A stretch of DNA of 64,000 nt, taken from Phoronis australis (lineage: Eukaryota > Phoronida > Phoronidae). The notes below the pieces were generated by a model. The model was not told where the DNA came from. It searched no databases and was given only the letters and a program-made list of their open reading frames with translations. The DNA lies in the NCBI GenBank assembly GCA_002633005.1, contig NMRA01000001.1, positions 961,755-1,025,754 of the forward strand, read 5' to 3'. A program made the position numbers and the translations under genes. The stretch's first letter is position 1. The number at the start of each line of letters is the position of its first letter. Shown piece after piece: positions 1-12,110 of the stretch.

Positions 1-2539
1 CGAGCAGCTAAACTTGGCAATGTTTGCTGGATTACTCGAGGGTTAAACCCAAACATATTTGTTAAAAGATACGTACTTTTCAGTTTGGTGGCTATGCAGT
101 AATACTATCTGATTTTGACTCCGGAGTTTCACTAGTCTCACTGGGGCGCCTTTGTCTCGGCATCTGCTGAATCCCAGCATTAGTCTAGCGGCCCGGAAAG
201 TTGTTTTTAAGGACATTTTTATTATTTTTCATATATTTCGACCTATAATGGACATCCTTCTGTTTCGTAGCACAGGTACATTTTTTGTTATACATATACC
301 CATAGGCTGGCGTTCAGCTGAACTTCTCACCAAAATTGACAGATTCGATCGGCACTCAGGGAGGCACTAGCACCTAGATTACTGAACTCAAAGCCTCATT
401 CGAGCTGTTGTCATGATAAAATAAACAGTTTAATTACTTTTTGATGAGAACCTCTAGTATACACTACGCCTATAGAGTAGGTGCTCAAACACGATACTTG
501 GATTTATGAAGCTTTAAAAAACAATTTTAGTTATTTTTGTGAATGGCCACTTTTTGCCACTTCACCAGACTTGTCACCTTTTGTTACCATACCACAGCTT
601 AGTGATCATGCTACGTTTAAAATTAAGTGAAAACTACCTTCATGCAATGAAACTACAAAAAATATGAAGTTCATCAGAAGGTTGGCCTAACTTAAATGTA
701 TTTATGGTGCACTCACTAAGGCTAATTCCATGCATTAGTTTGACTTTTGGACACAGCCCTAGACCTACCGGAGGTAACTGCTTGCCTAGGATAAGATGAG
801 TACTGTATGTGCCTGAGCTATGAACCGGATTTTTTAATCAAAATATTTCGATCGAATATTAAAAAAGTGTATACAGTGCTATCGACTCGATCTACTTTAC
901 TCGGGGAATCCTATCAATTGTGACCTACTTTTCATTTGGCGGAATTTAGCAGACGGCAGAATAAAAATATCAGCAAATTTTCGTTGATTTTGCTCGAAAT
1001 AACCTGAAATTCATGGCATCGTACAGATAATTGGACTTTAAGGTACATGCCCACATTTAAATAAACATATCGCATCAGTGGCCTTGTCAGTTTTCAAGTG
1101 AAGGTGAACCCCGTGTACTGAGGGTTCTTCGGATTTTCGCTGGCTCCGAAATACTTTTCCTCGAACACTACAAATTCCCAAATCATGGACGTACGATTCT
1201 CAGCTGAAAAGTATCGCCTGTTGTCGTTGTCCAAGCGTTTTCGGAAAGTGCAAAAACATTCATTGATTCCACCAGGAACATCATTTAGCGACAGTGTATT
1301 TGCCTCCGACATCTTGTTGTTTGTCGGGTGTCACGTGACTTTTCGCAAGGGGGCGGAGCTTGTGATAGGTCAATTCTTGCAAGTAGTGAATTGCAGAATG
1401 ATGGCACGCGCTTAATCTTTGACCTGGACAACTGGTTCTCTCAGTAGGAGTGTTTACATGATCCACAGAATAAGCACTTCTCCGTCGACCACTGAGTCCT
1501 TTGTTCAAACTATCTATTTCTTACTGTAACTGCTCCGGTTACTGATCCATGATTTGGCGTATCAATTGTTGACAAATTTTGGTTACCTGCACCGAATCTG
1601 CGCAGCTGATTGCCTTTGGTGCTCAATGTACTATTTATTTTTCTCGGAAGGAGGGTCAACTGTGTATTATTTCCTAGCTTTTATGTCTTGTAAAACAAAA
1701 TGTCGATGGAGATTACCAATGCGGAACGTAAAATCAACGTTTTTGGAAGTAATCGTCTTGCATGGGAGAGAAGGTCTGCCAAAAAGAATAAGTTTGTTAC
1801 GCTTTGGATAATGTGAACGAAGTATCAGGAGTGATGGAACAAAACGTTCCATGGTCTGGGTTCCGTGTTGGGTGTGACACCTCAGTGACGAGTAAAACCC
1901 TGAACACGCTAACAATTGACACATAAAAAGTTCGCCTAACGTGTTAACGTGCAAAACCTGTAATGGTGCGACCTACTAGAATTCCATCATAAAAAACTAA
2001 CCGGTCAAGTGTTACAGACAGATCGGGCAAAAGTGACAATTTAATAAAATGAAAAATAAGTGTCGGAGAGCAAATTAAGGCAATTCACACTCTAAACAAA
2101 ATCACACCTGTTTGGAACCTTTATGCCGCATTCAATAGTAGACCTGATTGTCTGCCGCCTACGTTTAACAAATACTTGCAATCTGTCGTTTGTTTGCGCG
2201 AGGTTTGTCATTCGAAATACATCTGCGTAATTGGCGCGCATTTATTTCATTGGTTGCAATTTGGTACTTCCGCGAATGTGTGGAGGGGATTTATCGTTTT
2301 TGACAGTTAGCGGTCGAATGAAGTCGTTTGAAGCATTTGGTGACATTGTGCATTTAGACTGTTGCCTAGAAATTAGATATTTGGGGTAGGCCAGGTTTGG
2401 CGGCAGTTTTGAGGTAAGCGTTACAAGTAGGTTCAGCGAATCTAGTTTGTGTGTGTTCATGAACATGTTGGGAATGAGAAATAAAAGTCCTCCAGTTGCG
2501 CTAAACTTTCTTCAAAATGACGACCCCTTGTAGCGTTGT
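1..2539. other. Intergenic, no supported gene
   Basis: Only short open frames are present, and none resembles a family I recognise. A 72-residue minus-strand frame at 1094-1312 starts with MSEANTLSLN, but it has no domain signature and no visible promoter or poly(A) support. The motif ATGGCACGCGCTT near 1400 recurs at the ends of the 1-kb tandem repeat at 11.1-13.1 kb, so part of this stretch may be repeat-derived. Confidence 0.5.
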
Positions 2540-2945
2540 TACATTGCTGTTCAGCGACCGAGGAATCTGCTGCGATTTCAGGTAGCCCTCGAACAATCCG
2601 GAATTGTGCAAAATCGTATTGCGGGATGGTAGCATTTTTAGAGCACTCTTGTAGAATCTGTTGGAAATTTTCTTTCCGAATCCAGTGTCAACTCGTGTCG
2701 AGCATTGGCAGGAAAGTATTGATTTGGGACTGAAAACTGTCAATGTTGCGTTTCTGCCACCCTTTTTCGGAACCTCGCTTGGTTTTCGGTGGGCGTGAAA
2801 GGACCATAAAACCGAATGAAGTTTCTGTGGTCCTGTGTCGCGGTTTTGATGTGAAATGACTCGCAACCTTTCACATTGTTCATGGAGTTTTCGACAGAGT
2901 GGAAGAAAAACTGCAAGTCCAGTGACGTGTGCAATGCCAAGCAAA
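2540..2945 (+). repeat. Dispersed repeat, copy 1
   Basis: This segment matches, in inverted orientation, the block at about 39070-39440. Shared landmarks include CTCGTGTCGAG followed by a TTGGCA word, CTGAAAA then GTCAAT then TTGCGTTT, and TTCATGGAGTTTTC followed by a GTGGAAGAAA word. Identity looks about 70-75% by eye with small indels. No intact coding frame is shared, so this looks like an old non-coding or decayed mobile element. The family is not identified. Confidence 0.55.
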
Positions 2946-3027
2946 GTCCACTGACTATACTGTGACTCCTTTACTTCGTAATCCTCATCTTACTTAGATC
3001 CGGTCAAATTATTAATGTAACCGGTTA

Positions 3028-3195
3028 CAGGGGCGGATCCAGGATTTTCAGAGTTGGGGGGGGGGGGGTGGAGCATGACATCGTATTAGCCAGGATTTTG
3101 CCCGTCAGACATTCGCACTCTTGAACTGCCAAATGGAATCTGGGAGAATTTTGGGGGGGCATGGTCCCCTTGGCCCCTCTCTAAATCCGCCACTG
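3028..3195 (+). repeat. Short inverted-repeat element 'GGCGGATCC', copy 1
   Basis: This 168-bp element starts CAGGGGCGGATC and ends in the near-inverse GATCC/AATCCGCCACTG, giving imperfect terminal inverted repeats of about 12 bp. A run of G follows the left end and C/G-rich sequence lies near the right. The core words TGCCAAATGGAATCTGGGAG and the CATTCGCACTC/TCAGACATTCGC region recur in three other copies in this window, at 19445, 48175 and 54939. It is a MITE-like or SINE-like non-autonomous element with no coding capacity. Confidence 0.8.
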
Positions 3196-4810
3196 GGTTA
3201 TTTGTTGACGAAAAAAGCATGGGCATCAAATGCGACCATTTTAGCTTTTGATAATTTCTTCTGCCCCCTTCCTCTTGCAATGGCTTTGCAGCGGACTGTG
3301 ATTCACCAAGTACGGCACTGAATACTTTAACATGGTTATTTAACATTAGTTAACCTCGTACGCTTTATTCACATTTTTATGTAGATATTTAAGGCCCATG
3401 TAAAAACGTGGAGGTAGCGTGACAAAAACATAATAGAGACTAGTGGACAATGACCAGATAAAGCAACAGAGATGACAATATTCTTGATTGCAAAGAAAAT
3501 CAAGCTGGAGTAATCACACGAAATGGAACAGTATTGAGTGTAATTAACTCTGTGTAATTGTAATTTGATTCGGTTATGAAGAGTCGGGTGCTATGAATAA
3601 GCAACAATATAAGAACAGCATAAAACAGCGTTTTAAAATTGATTGAGTACCGACCTAGCCTTTTCCTTACATCTTTTAAGTCCTGTCTGCGATCTTCGAA
3701 TTTTGGATCATTGTCTAGGCACTGCAATTACTAGTATGTGATAGCCGGTGATGAAGTCGAATGCAAAAAACCGGAGACAGCTACCATCCCTTCCACAGTC
3801 ACCATGCACCGCGTATACCGACTGAACTCGTCTGAAGCGCAACAAGTTGATCGGGTCAAAACATACATAAATATGTATAAATATCGTGTTCCACTACAGC
3901 ACCCAGCCACTAAGTCTACCGACTATACCTCCCTGTTGTTTTTTTAGTGTTTAATCTCTCGCTGATGCGAGAAAAGCTGCTCAGTTCGCCAAGCCATGTA
4001 CAACAATTGTGTCATGCAAACAAACATCTCAATGACTGTTCAGCGTCGTGAAATTTCTCATTGTCGATGTACTGGCAATCACTCCGTGAGAAACATATCG
4101 GCCAGGTGTTCGACCAATGGGACAACTACATTAACACCTGTTCGCAGTAAACACTTCCCACAAGTGGACACAATGCCGCTTTACAGCACCTAGAGGCAAT
4201 ATTATATCACGGAGTAAGATGAGGTTGGCACGCGCCACTCGTCAACGCGATTTCGGTAAAAAGGCTTGGCGTTGTCTATGTTATTATAGACACTCTAAAA
4301 AATGCGGCAGTACCATTATGTATTAAAACTGCATTTCACCTTGTTCAGCGGGCTAAAAACGAAAATCAAATTAGCTGTTTTATCCTAGTTAAATTTGTCT
4401 CATAATAATCGTTACCGTCATAGGAATCTATTTTCGTTACTCGCACGCAATGCGTACATTTTCGAATTGGTAATTATTCTGAAGCGCTTTCCTGAGTCCC
4501 TGGTAGTTTCTATTCTTGTTGGTAACGGAAATAGAATTCACTAAAAATCCTTATGAGACCGATTTTATGAGAATGAAAGACTTAATTCGATTTTTAGCCA
4601 GCTAAACAGGGCGAAGTTCAATACAATGCAACACCAAATTTTGTTTAAGCGGTCGAATACATTGCCCTCATACTTGATTCATTGTCATCACGGAATAAAT
4701 CAATTAAAATTGCCGCATCGATTGTCATAGACTTTAAAATTAAAATTGCAAAGCCCTGTTGCGAAGGTTTGAATTAGCAAAATTATTAAATAATAACATA
4801 ATATAATTTT
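3196..4810. other. Intergenic, no supported gene
   Basis: Short open frames on both strands show no recognisable domain. One minus-strand frame (3500-3727) has a hydrophobic stretch typical of AT-rich random sequence. I see no structured repeat here. Confidence 0.5.
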
Positions 4811-4851
4811 CCACACACACGCACAAACACACACACACACACACACACGCA

Positions 4852-4886
<35 letters not shown>

Positions 4887-4960
4887 GCGCGCACGTACAC
4901 ACACACACACACTCACACTCACACACGCGCGAGCGCGCACACGGGCGCGCGCACGTGCCC
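4811..4960. repeat. (CA)n / (CG)n microsatellite
   Basis: About 150 bp of nearly unbroken alternating pyrimidine-purine sequence. It is mostly CA dinucleotides, with CGCGCGCG islands near 4885-4895 and 4926-4958. Translation of either strand gives low-complexity Cys/Val or Arg/Ala runs that are not genes. Such alternating tracts are known to favour left-handed Z-DNA. Confidence 0.95.
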
Positions 4961-5349
4961 AAAATATATTACTTTTACTACAAAGTGCACAGTTACCGAG
5001 TCTCTTTCCCATGATTTCAGACAAATATTCACAAAACAAACTTTGGCAAACCAGTTTAGGCAAACCTCTTTTCAAATTACTAGTCTTCTCTTTCAACCTT
5101 TTTACTCAAAATAAACTGACAAGAATGTAGAAATTTAAGCTTTTTTTGTTTCTAATAATGGACCACAAATTGGCCATAGAATTTCAATAACACCGAAATT
5201 CTCTCACTTTAAACTAAAAATTTGATACTGTATATACGCTTGCCTATATCCGAAATAATGCGTTCCTTTTAAAGAAATAAAATACCCAATTTTTCCGCAT
5301 ATCAGCACATGCTCCTAAGTTTCATTAACAGACGCTGTCGTTGTATTTG

Positions 5350-5795
5350 TGCACACGTTAAAGATGTTATGTCGCATTAAACCATGAATATTTAAATTTG
5401 CAGCATGCGCCACCTTGTGACCTACTGGAAAACTGTGTGTACAAGTGTAATCAGGAAAAGAAACAACTACTTGTAAATAAATTGCGTTTTTAAAGAAAAC
5501 ACTATAATTGATGTAGAATAGTGTGAACCCTAGTAATTGCAAATATTACGCAGTCGATATTTGGTAGTGACATACAAATAATAAAATTGTGTCTTTTTCA
5601 TTAGGGTAACAATGAACTATTACCATACTCATTTACATAAAAATAGTCTCGCAAAACGAGACTTTTACGAGAATGTAATGGTAACTGGCTCTCGGACGGT
5701 TTCCCGAGCACTCAGGGTTATTTGTAAATTAGTACTTCATTTGCATATCCACAATTTAATGAGACTATGCATCCTTGAACTAGGTGTTTTGGTGT
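5350..5795 (+). repeat. Inverted-repeat element family M1, copy 1
   Basis: About 445 bp. It begins near GTTAAAGATGTTATGTC and ends with the imperfect inverse around ATGAGACTATGCATCCTTGA. The internal words TTAGGGTAACAATGA, CATACTCATTTACATAA and TCTCGCAAAACGAGACTTT recur in inverse order and strand at 40571-41013. The hairpin-forming TCTCG...CGAGA lies inside. It has no coding capacity and is probably a non-autonomous DNA transposon. Confidence 0.65.
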
Positions 5796-7800
5796 GTCTT
5801 TTGTTCATTTTTCGTTGAACAGTACTCGATCCGTTGAGGATTATGTCGAATATTCATAATACGTCAGCCGTTTTGCACACAGGTTTTCAATACACACCCG
5901 GCCGCTATCAGAGTCCAATCCCGTGAACCAATTTTACGCGGGACAGTACTCGAAAATTGACCAATCGGGTGACTGCTTCAAGAGAACTTTGAATTTCAAG
6001 CTTTGTGATTGGTCAATCGTGTCTGTGAAAGGATTATGCACCATGGTTTGTCCTTAATTTATAGAACGAGGTAACAACAAATTAATTCATAGGCTGTGCC
6101 ACAATAAGTTCAGGACAAAGGTTCAAATCAAGGCATTGGCGCAGAATCCCACACTTTGAGGTCTGCGTGTCGATCTCACGGGGCCACTTTTCCTCATGAG
6201 ATGGCGCTGAGACATAGGTAGAGTTTGTCTAAAATCAATAAAATCCAAGTCTTTCATTAGAAGCTTTGTGGTGTATCGGCTTTCTGAGGCTGTAGCTCTC
6301 TTACGGAATTCTGATTCTATCCACCCGTGTCTCCAATAGATGGCGAGACATGCATTTCTGCAAGCCGCGCCGGTGACCCTATCGACATGGTCGTTCCGTT
6401 AGGAAGAATTGTCCAACAAGAAACGTGGCCATCCAGTAGCATGTCGTTCCATATGCACGCAGTATCTAAAAGTCATATGCAAGTAGAAATTAGTTTCAGC
6501 GATCACATAATTATTTAGGTAACTTGAAATCATAGTGGCGCATCAGGCGGGTATGAAGGAGATTGAACAGTTGTCCCTCAGATTTGGGCACAATAGCGAG
6601 CAAGCTACGAAAATGGTGAACAAATTTACAAACATTTCGGGCAAAACTATCATTCCACCCATACAACAAATTTCAAATACGCTAATTCATCAATTGCTAG
6701 ATGCATTTCCATCATGGCATTGTATATTTAATTTTGAAAACTCTTTGAATGAATACTTCTCGCAAAAACATATCAACGTTTCGTACACACACACCAAAAC
6801 AAACGTAAACTCATCAATGCATAACAACTGTGCACTTTCGTGACAGCTATATCTGACAGTTTGTACCGTCCCCTTTAGGTGACGGTAAATTATACACAAC
6901 TGTTGAGCTGTAATCGCTCTTTCACGGCATATTAACTAACCATTAGTTGACATGTATCGATTTGTCGCTGTACTAGATCAGCGCCTGTGGGGTTTTTAAT
7001 TAATGCGGCTATTATTTCTGCTTTACACGAGCCAGGCTATTAGATATGAAAACAGGAATTTCAAAGCTAATATTTGTCCAGTTCGCGTATTATATTTAAA
7101 CATTTGTAGTATCCTAGCATTGCAAGCGATATCGATTGCTCAGGAATTTCCGAGATTGATTTTTGCACGTGTAAACACCGCTGTACAGGCATGTCTATTA
7201 GTGATAATGGGACTCAAATTGAACAAAGTTGATTTATAAAAAGATATCGATCTTCTGTGGTCGCAATTAACTTTCTCCCTTTATCAAATATTTAACTTCA
7301 TTCACACTGAGGCTGCTCTGAACACCGAAGTTAATAAAAATCAAATAGCCTTCTGGTCATTGAATATGGTATTTGTTATTATAACAAATTGTTCAACGAC
7401 ATTCACCCTTATTTTGCTCGTCGATTTGCCAGGGTCTGCACGTCTCTCTTATTTTGGTTACGATAACACAACCTGTTACGGTACGAGCACCCATATTTTC
7501 ATAGAATTTCTCAGTGAACACGACGAGAGTGTATAACGCAATTCAATGCTCGTTTTCCACAACAGTAGCACAAAACTCATCCAATTCATGGCAGAACAGT
7601 GAAAGCTTTAATTGTGATCACAGAATTTTATAATAAATCATTTGTGAAATTAATGGTAATAATCACTTTTATGAAAAATATGGCGATAGCACGAGGGAAT
7701 GTCCATCTTGTAACAAGATCGACAAGATGTTCTCTAAAAGATCTGTCAATGAATTCTCTGGAAATATAATGAATAAAATATGTAGAGGGGCGGGGTGTGG
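5796..7800. other. Intergenic, no supported gene
   Basis: Several open frames of 60-100 codons (for example 6535-6843 plus) have no recognisable domain, signal or splice support. There is a weak hairpin at 6868-6890 (GTCCCCTTTAGGTGACGG). Nothing else stands out. Confidence 0.45.
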
Positions 7801-7890
7801 NNNNNNNNNNNNNNNNNNNNNNNNNNNNNNNNNNNNNNNNNNNNNNNNNNNNNNNNNNNNNNNNNNNNNNNNNNNNNNNNNNNNNNNNNN
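7801..7890. other. Assembly gap (90 N)
   Basis: Ninety unknown bases follow GGGGCGGGGTGTGG and precede a run of GGGGTGTGGGGG (7891-7922). The gap therefore sits inside a G-rich low-complexity tract, a common cause of sequencing failure. Reading frames that span it are meaningless. Confidence 0.98.
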
Positions 7891-7922
7891 GTGGGGGGGG
7901 GGGGTGTGGGGGGGGGGGTGTG

Positions 7923-10171
7923 GACTTACGATCACTTGAAACCACTCGGGATCCAGATTTTCTAAAGTTTAAGGACCCCAAGACTGAACGATGCGCATTT
8001 GTCGACAAACGTCTTGATCGGCGACCTAAGATTTTGTTGTGTGACTAAACCAAACAAGAACATAAGCTTCACGCCATACGGAAGACAAAAATTTAGGCTG
8101 TCTACACGACTTCATTTTCGTTTGAAAACACGCCTTTTTCTTTGGATCAAAACTGTGTTGTGGTTTTAGCCGCATGCAAAATATTGACATTACTGGCGCT
8201 GGGTACGTGACGGCGACCAATCTGAACACAATATGACCCCATTTCTCGTAATCTAATGGTGTAAACATTGATCTAGATAAACAAAGTAAGATTAACAAAT
8301 ATGTAAACGAAATTTTATTAAAATCTATGCGTTTCAGATTTTCTTGAGGCGTCGACGTAAGAACCAAAGGAGCGAAATTGATATTGACTTGCGCTTTCTC
8401 TTCCAGCGCTAGGCCTAAATTTCCTACAGATGCGATACGGCTTATTTTCGGGCCTGCAATTCTCCCACCACGAAAGCTGCCCCTTTAGTTACGTTTACAG
8501 GGGTTTTCAGAAAAATTGGGCTCAGGTGTGCCTCCTTGATGTTACAAAGTAACAAAGTAGACCCATTTCAATGTCCACGAATAATGAAAAAGTTACCTAT
8601 ATCAACATCAAAACTCTTATACGTCCATTTCAATATCTGGATAAACCCATTTCAAAGTTTATACATTATAATACCAATATTCCAAAACGAGACGAAACGA
8701 CGTCATTATTACACTATTGTCGTTGAGAACATGTTGCGATGTATCGGGTCAGTCATCATGTAAAAATCTATCTATAACCAGATACCTCGATAAAAAGTCG
8801 ACGCAATATCCGATTTGACAAAAATAGTTTCTAAAATAAATGGTTAAAAGCAGACCCATCTCGACACTACATCGACGAATACCATACCCATTTCGATACC
8901 AAAATAAGCTAAATCCCCACCCACTTCATTGTACCCACCCGTACTGTGGAAGAATCTTCAAGGAAAGCGCGGTACTGCAGCCTGTCACAGTTCACCATCG
9001 TTTTGCTTGGATGTAACAAGGCATTGAATCTTCCATTTCAGCTCACTGGTCTCCAACTGCAGCCTATTTCATCAAGAAAGATGTTACCCAGAGGCTCTCC
9101 TGATTACGGCGTCTGAATGAGGTGACTAATGGGTAACCCAGAAACGATCACGACGAAGCTGCATGGTCGACACTTCTTTTCTCAAAGTCCCACTGGCAGA
9201 TTTCTATAGAAGAAGGGTGTAAAGAGAAAACGCCATCCATGACCCTTGTGCGCAGTTACCACTTTCGGAGGGTACCATTTGACATTATGAAACTCCGTGG
9301 CCATGTTAAGAGAATGATGCCGGGCGCTGTTGGCAAGCTCCGAGGACACTGAGGAATATGTCGACGATTTGTTCTCCTTCCGAAAGTCCTCTGTGAGGAA
9401 CTTGATCCTGCAAGTAAGACAAGCAAGGTTTTCTTATACAACGCTGGTTATCATGTAGGGTAATTCCTTAGACATCGGATTGGAACAAATCAACAGCTAT
9501 GCATAACCAGAAGCTCATGCAGATCCAAAACTTACGAGTTACATCTACCACAGACCGAACGTTCTTTCCTACACGCAGAAGCTGGGCAAGTGGAAGAATG
9601 TTATGGACCAGCATTCTCGACCGGGTATTGGAAAGTTGAACCAAACATTTGGAACTAGTGCCATGTTAGCGAGTACCACACCATAATCAGACGGCATTCC
9701 TTCAACAGGACAGACATCCAACTATAATTTAAGAATTGTTGTGGAAAGGGCATCGACGATGCCAAGTTCTCTATCGCGTATGCCAACCTAAAACTGAAAT
9801 CCAGCGAGCGGCGGTACTTCATAAGTTGATATTTGGTGATAAAGCTCGCTGTTAAACGCTTCCAGTTTTTATCTCTACGGAACGAAATTCGTGGTGCAGA
9901 CTGCTTCAAGCCGTTGGTTTACGTTCAGTGCAGCAAGATTGAGAGCAACAGAGTTACGCGACGTGCAATGTCGCTGCAGATTTTTGAATTCCAGGTAGAA
10001 GAGTTGCCTGGAAGTCTAACGTCGGTGCAAACTACCCGAGTCGGCTAACACAGCCGAGCTAGGGGGGTCTTAGAAAAATACACAGATGAAGTAAAAGACC
10101 ATATTCATACCAGACGATTATGAGTAATTTTCTCTCTGATAGAGGTCTGTGTGTGACCAAGAATTGACTGA
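7923..10171. other. Intergenic, no supported gene
   Basis: At 8560-8910 the words CCCATTTCAA/CCCATTTCGA recur irregularly, giving a low-grade repeat. A minus-strand frame at 9655-9909 has a faint retroviral-gag-like look (a W..L.. start and AYAIENLA), but it is short and broken, so no call is made. Confidence 0.4.
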
Positions 10172-10660
10172 TGTTGGTTTTAATTAGTCAACCGTTGTTT
10201 GTTCCACTTGTCTACTAGCGCTTAGCACTTGATTGATACGACCAACGTGAGCCCAGCCCAGGTTAATAATAATTGAGAACATTCTAGAAGGTTCCAGAAA
10301 TCATTAAAAATATAAAACTATAGTGCGTAACATTTTGGAACCCAATTACATGTTTGAAGAACGAGTGGGCAACGCCCAGTAAGTTCTAGATCGTGCTTGA
10401 ATTGGTGAAAAAAAACAGATTAAGGCAGAAACCAGTTCACGAGTCATTTAATGAGTAAACACTGCACCACTTATACAGTCATTAAGTTACTCAGTGAGAC
10501 AGATCAGCACTCAGCACACGAGGAAGGTTCGCAACGTTGGGTGAATTAAACCTTATGTTGGCCATGGGTTTCTGTACATTCGTTCGAGATTAATAAAGTG
10601 GTTTGAAACCAACCGGTCTTCAGTCTATTGTTGTACCGAAGACTATTAGCACCAGTTAGT
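10172..10660 (+). repeat. Possible solo LTR
   Basis: The stretch opens TGTTGGTTTTAATT. It contains a TATAAAA at about 10311-10317, an AATAAA at about 10592, and then GTTTGAAACCAACCGGTCTT followed by a short T-rich tail. The order U3-TATA-poly(A) signal-U5 is that of a plus-strand Gypsy-type LTR. No partner LTR, primer-binding site or intact gag-pol was found, and the borders are uncertain. Confidence 0.3.
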
Positions 10661-11110
10661 GATGAGCTGTGCGTGTCTACAAGTACTCATCCACATGGTA
10701 TATAGTAGGCTTACGGCATCCTCTTAGTCAATCTACCAAATAATTCGCATGCATATAACTTTCACATGAACTGGGGTTTAACCGTTGCAAGCGTACTTGG
10801 AGTGAACTTCGAAATTACTTTTGACAGTTTTCTTTCCACTTTTGGGCTAAGTCAAAATCGGTATCTATTAGTCTGTGCTAGAACACATGATCATTGTTTA
10901 CGCAGACGTTTCTAGTTCTAGCACTCCGTCTAGATCTAAGCTACAAACTCTAGTGGAAACTCGTAATTTCAGGTTCAGACTAGAGCCTAAATGTTAAGAA
11001 CATCAGGAATAGACGTATACACGTAAGCCATCATGCACTCGAGTACAGATTAACAGGCACCGGCGTATCATGAGTTCCCACAAACGTAGACAAGAAAATG
11101 CTGATTTCGA
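10661..11110. repeat. 'CTCGAG' dispersed repeat fragment
   Basis: The phrases CTAGTTCTAG, AAACTCTAGTGGAAACTCG, TCGAGTACAGATT and GAGTTCCCACAAACGTAGA match, loosely, words at 18.4-18.8 kb, 30.7-30.8 kb, 47.95-48.17 kb and 60.9-61.05 kb. In those places 'actcgaa...ttcgagt' words alternate. It is an old, diverged non-coding dispersed repeat. No gene is seen. Confidence 0.45.
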
Positions 11111-12110
11111 GTACCCGGGCTCAGCAGATGATTGGGACGAATATATGTTGTGATGAGAATCTTACAATTATTCAATCATTTTGTTTGGCAAATCACCGTT
11201 CACGTCAAGTTAACATTCCCAGTCGAAACTGTTTGGGAAGAGTGAAAATCGGAGCTCGTGAGCTGACCCCTTTGGTAACGGTAGTGATCGCGCCTAGACG
11301 ACTGGACTATAATTCCTGACATGACCTGGAATGTGTTTTGGCACAACTGATTAAAAACACCGAGTAGGCCTACGTATTTTTTGATATTACATGGGCGAAT
11401 CACAAAGTAGTGCAACGTAGTAATCCATACGCCTTGCATTTTATCGTCTGAAAAACACTAAAAGAACCAAACGCGCGCCAGCCAAACAATGCTGAAATTC
11501 CTAGAAAGTGACAACGTTATGATTGACAAACCGGGTGTCGCAACTGTACGTACTCTCAGTCGGAAGCACATGCAAGCAACGAACATCTTAAACCAGACCC
11601 ATCTTCGGTGGCGAATTCCAGTTCCACATTCATTCAAACGGAGACGAACCCAGGTGAGACTGTCTGTGTCTCAAGGTCACATAGGCGGATTTAGGGGGAG
11701 GGGGGCCAGGGGCCCGCCCCCCCTTGACTGCCGCAAAAAAATAAAACAGCAAGAGCGTAGGGAAATGTAGAGTTTATTAATTAACCCCGGTAATTAAAAT
11801 TATACGGATGAAACAAGATTTAAATGCGTGCAGTTTTAGTGTTGGGGGATCCAATTTCAAGAGTCAAATTCGGAACACGCCGGGCTTATTCGTAACTGAA
11901 CTATGGCTAAGTATAGGCTCGGCCGCGATATCCCAGACGACCGCCAGTGGCGCTGCGCTCTACGACACCGTTTCCGTCGTCTGCTCCACTGTGCAATGAA
12001 GAAAATGTACTTCATTTTTTAAAGAAAATGGAACCGCGTGCCACTACGTGATACCTGCGTGCTGGCTGGGCTAAGCATGTAGGGAACCAGCGAGGCAATG
12101 GCACGCGCTT
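11111..12110 (+). repeat. 1-kb tandem duplication, left copy
   Basis: The 1000-bp unit repeats at exactly 1000-bp spacing: CTCAGCAGATGATTGGGACG is at 11120 and 12120, and both units end with GGCAATGGCACGCGCTT. I count about a dozen substitutions, plus compensating homopolymer length changes, between the copies (about 1% divergence). The unit contains a G/C-run mini-element (GGCGGATTTAGGGGG, about 11688) and short frames without recognised domains. Confidence 0.95.

Noticed and set aside
4740-5096. 118-codon Cys/Val/Arg-rich minus frame
   Set aside because: It is translation of the CA/CG dinucleotide tract plus chance flanks.
9655-9909. Faint retroviral gag-like minus frame
   Set aside because: Too short, broken, and without a protease, RT or zinc knuckle nearby; the possible LTR at 10.2-10.7 kb points to the other strand.
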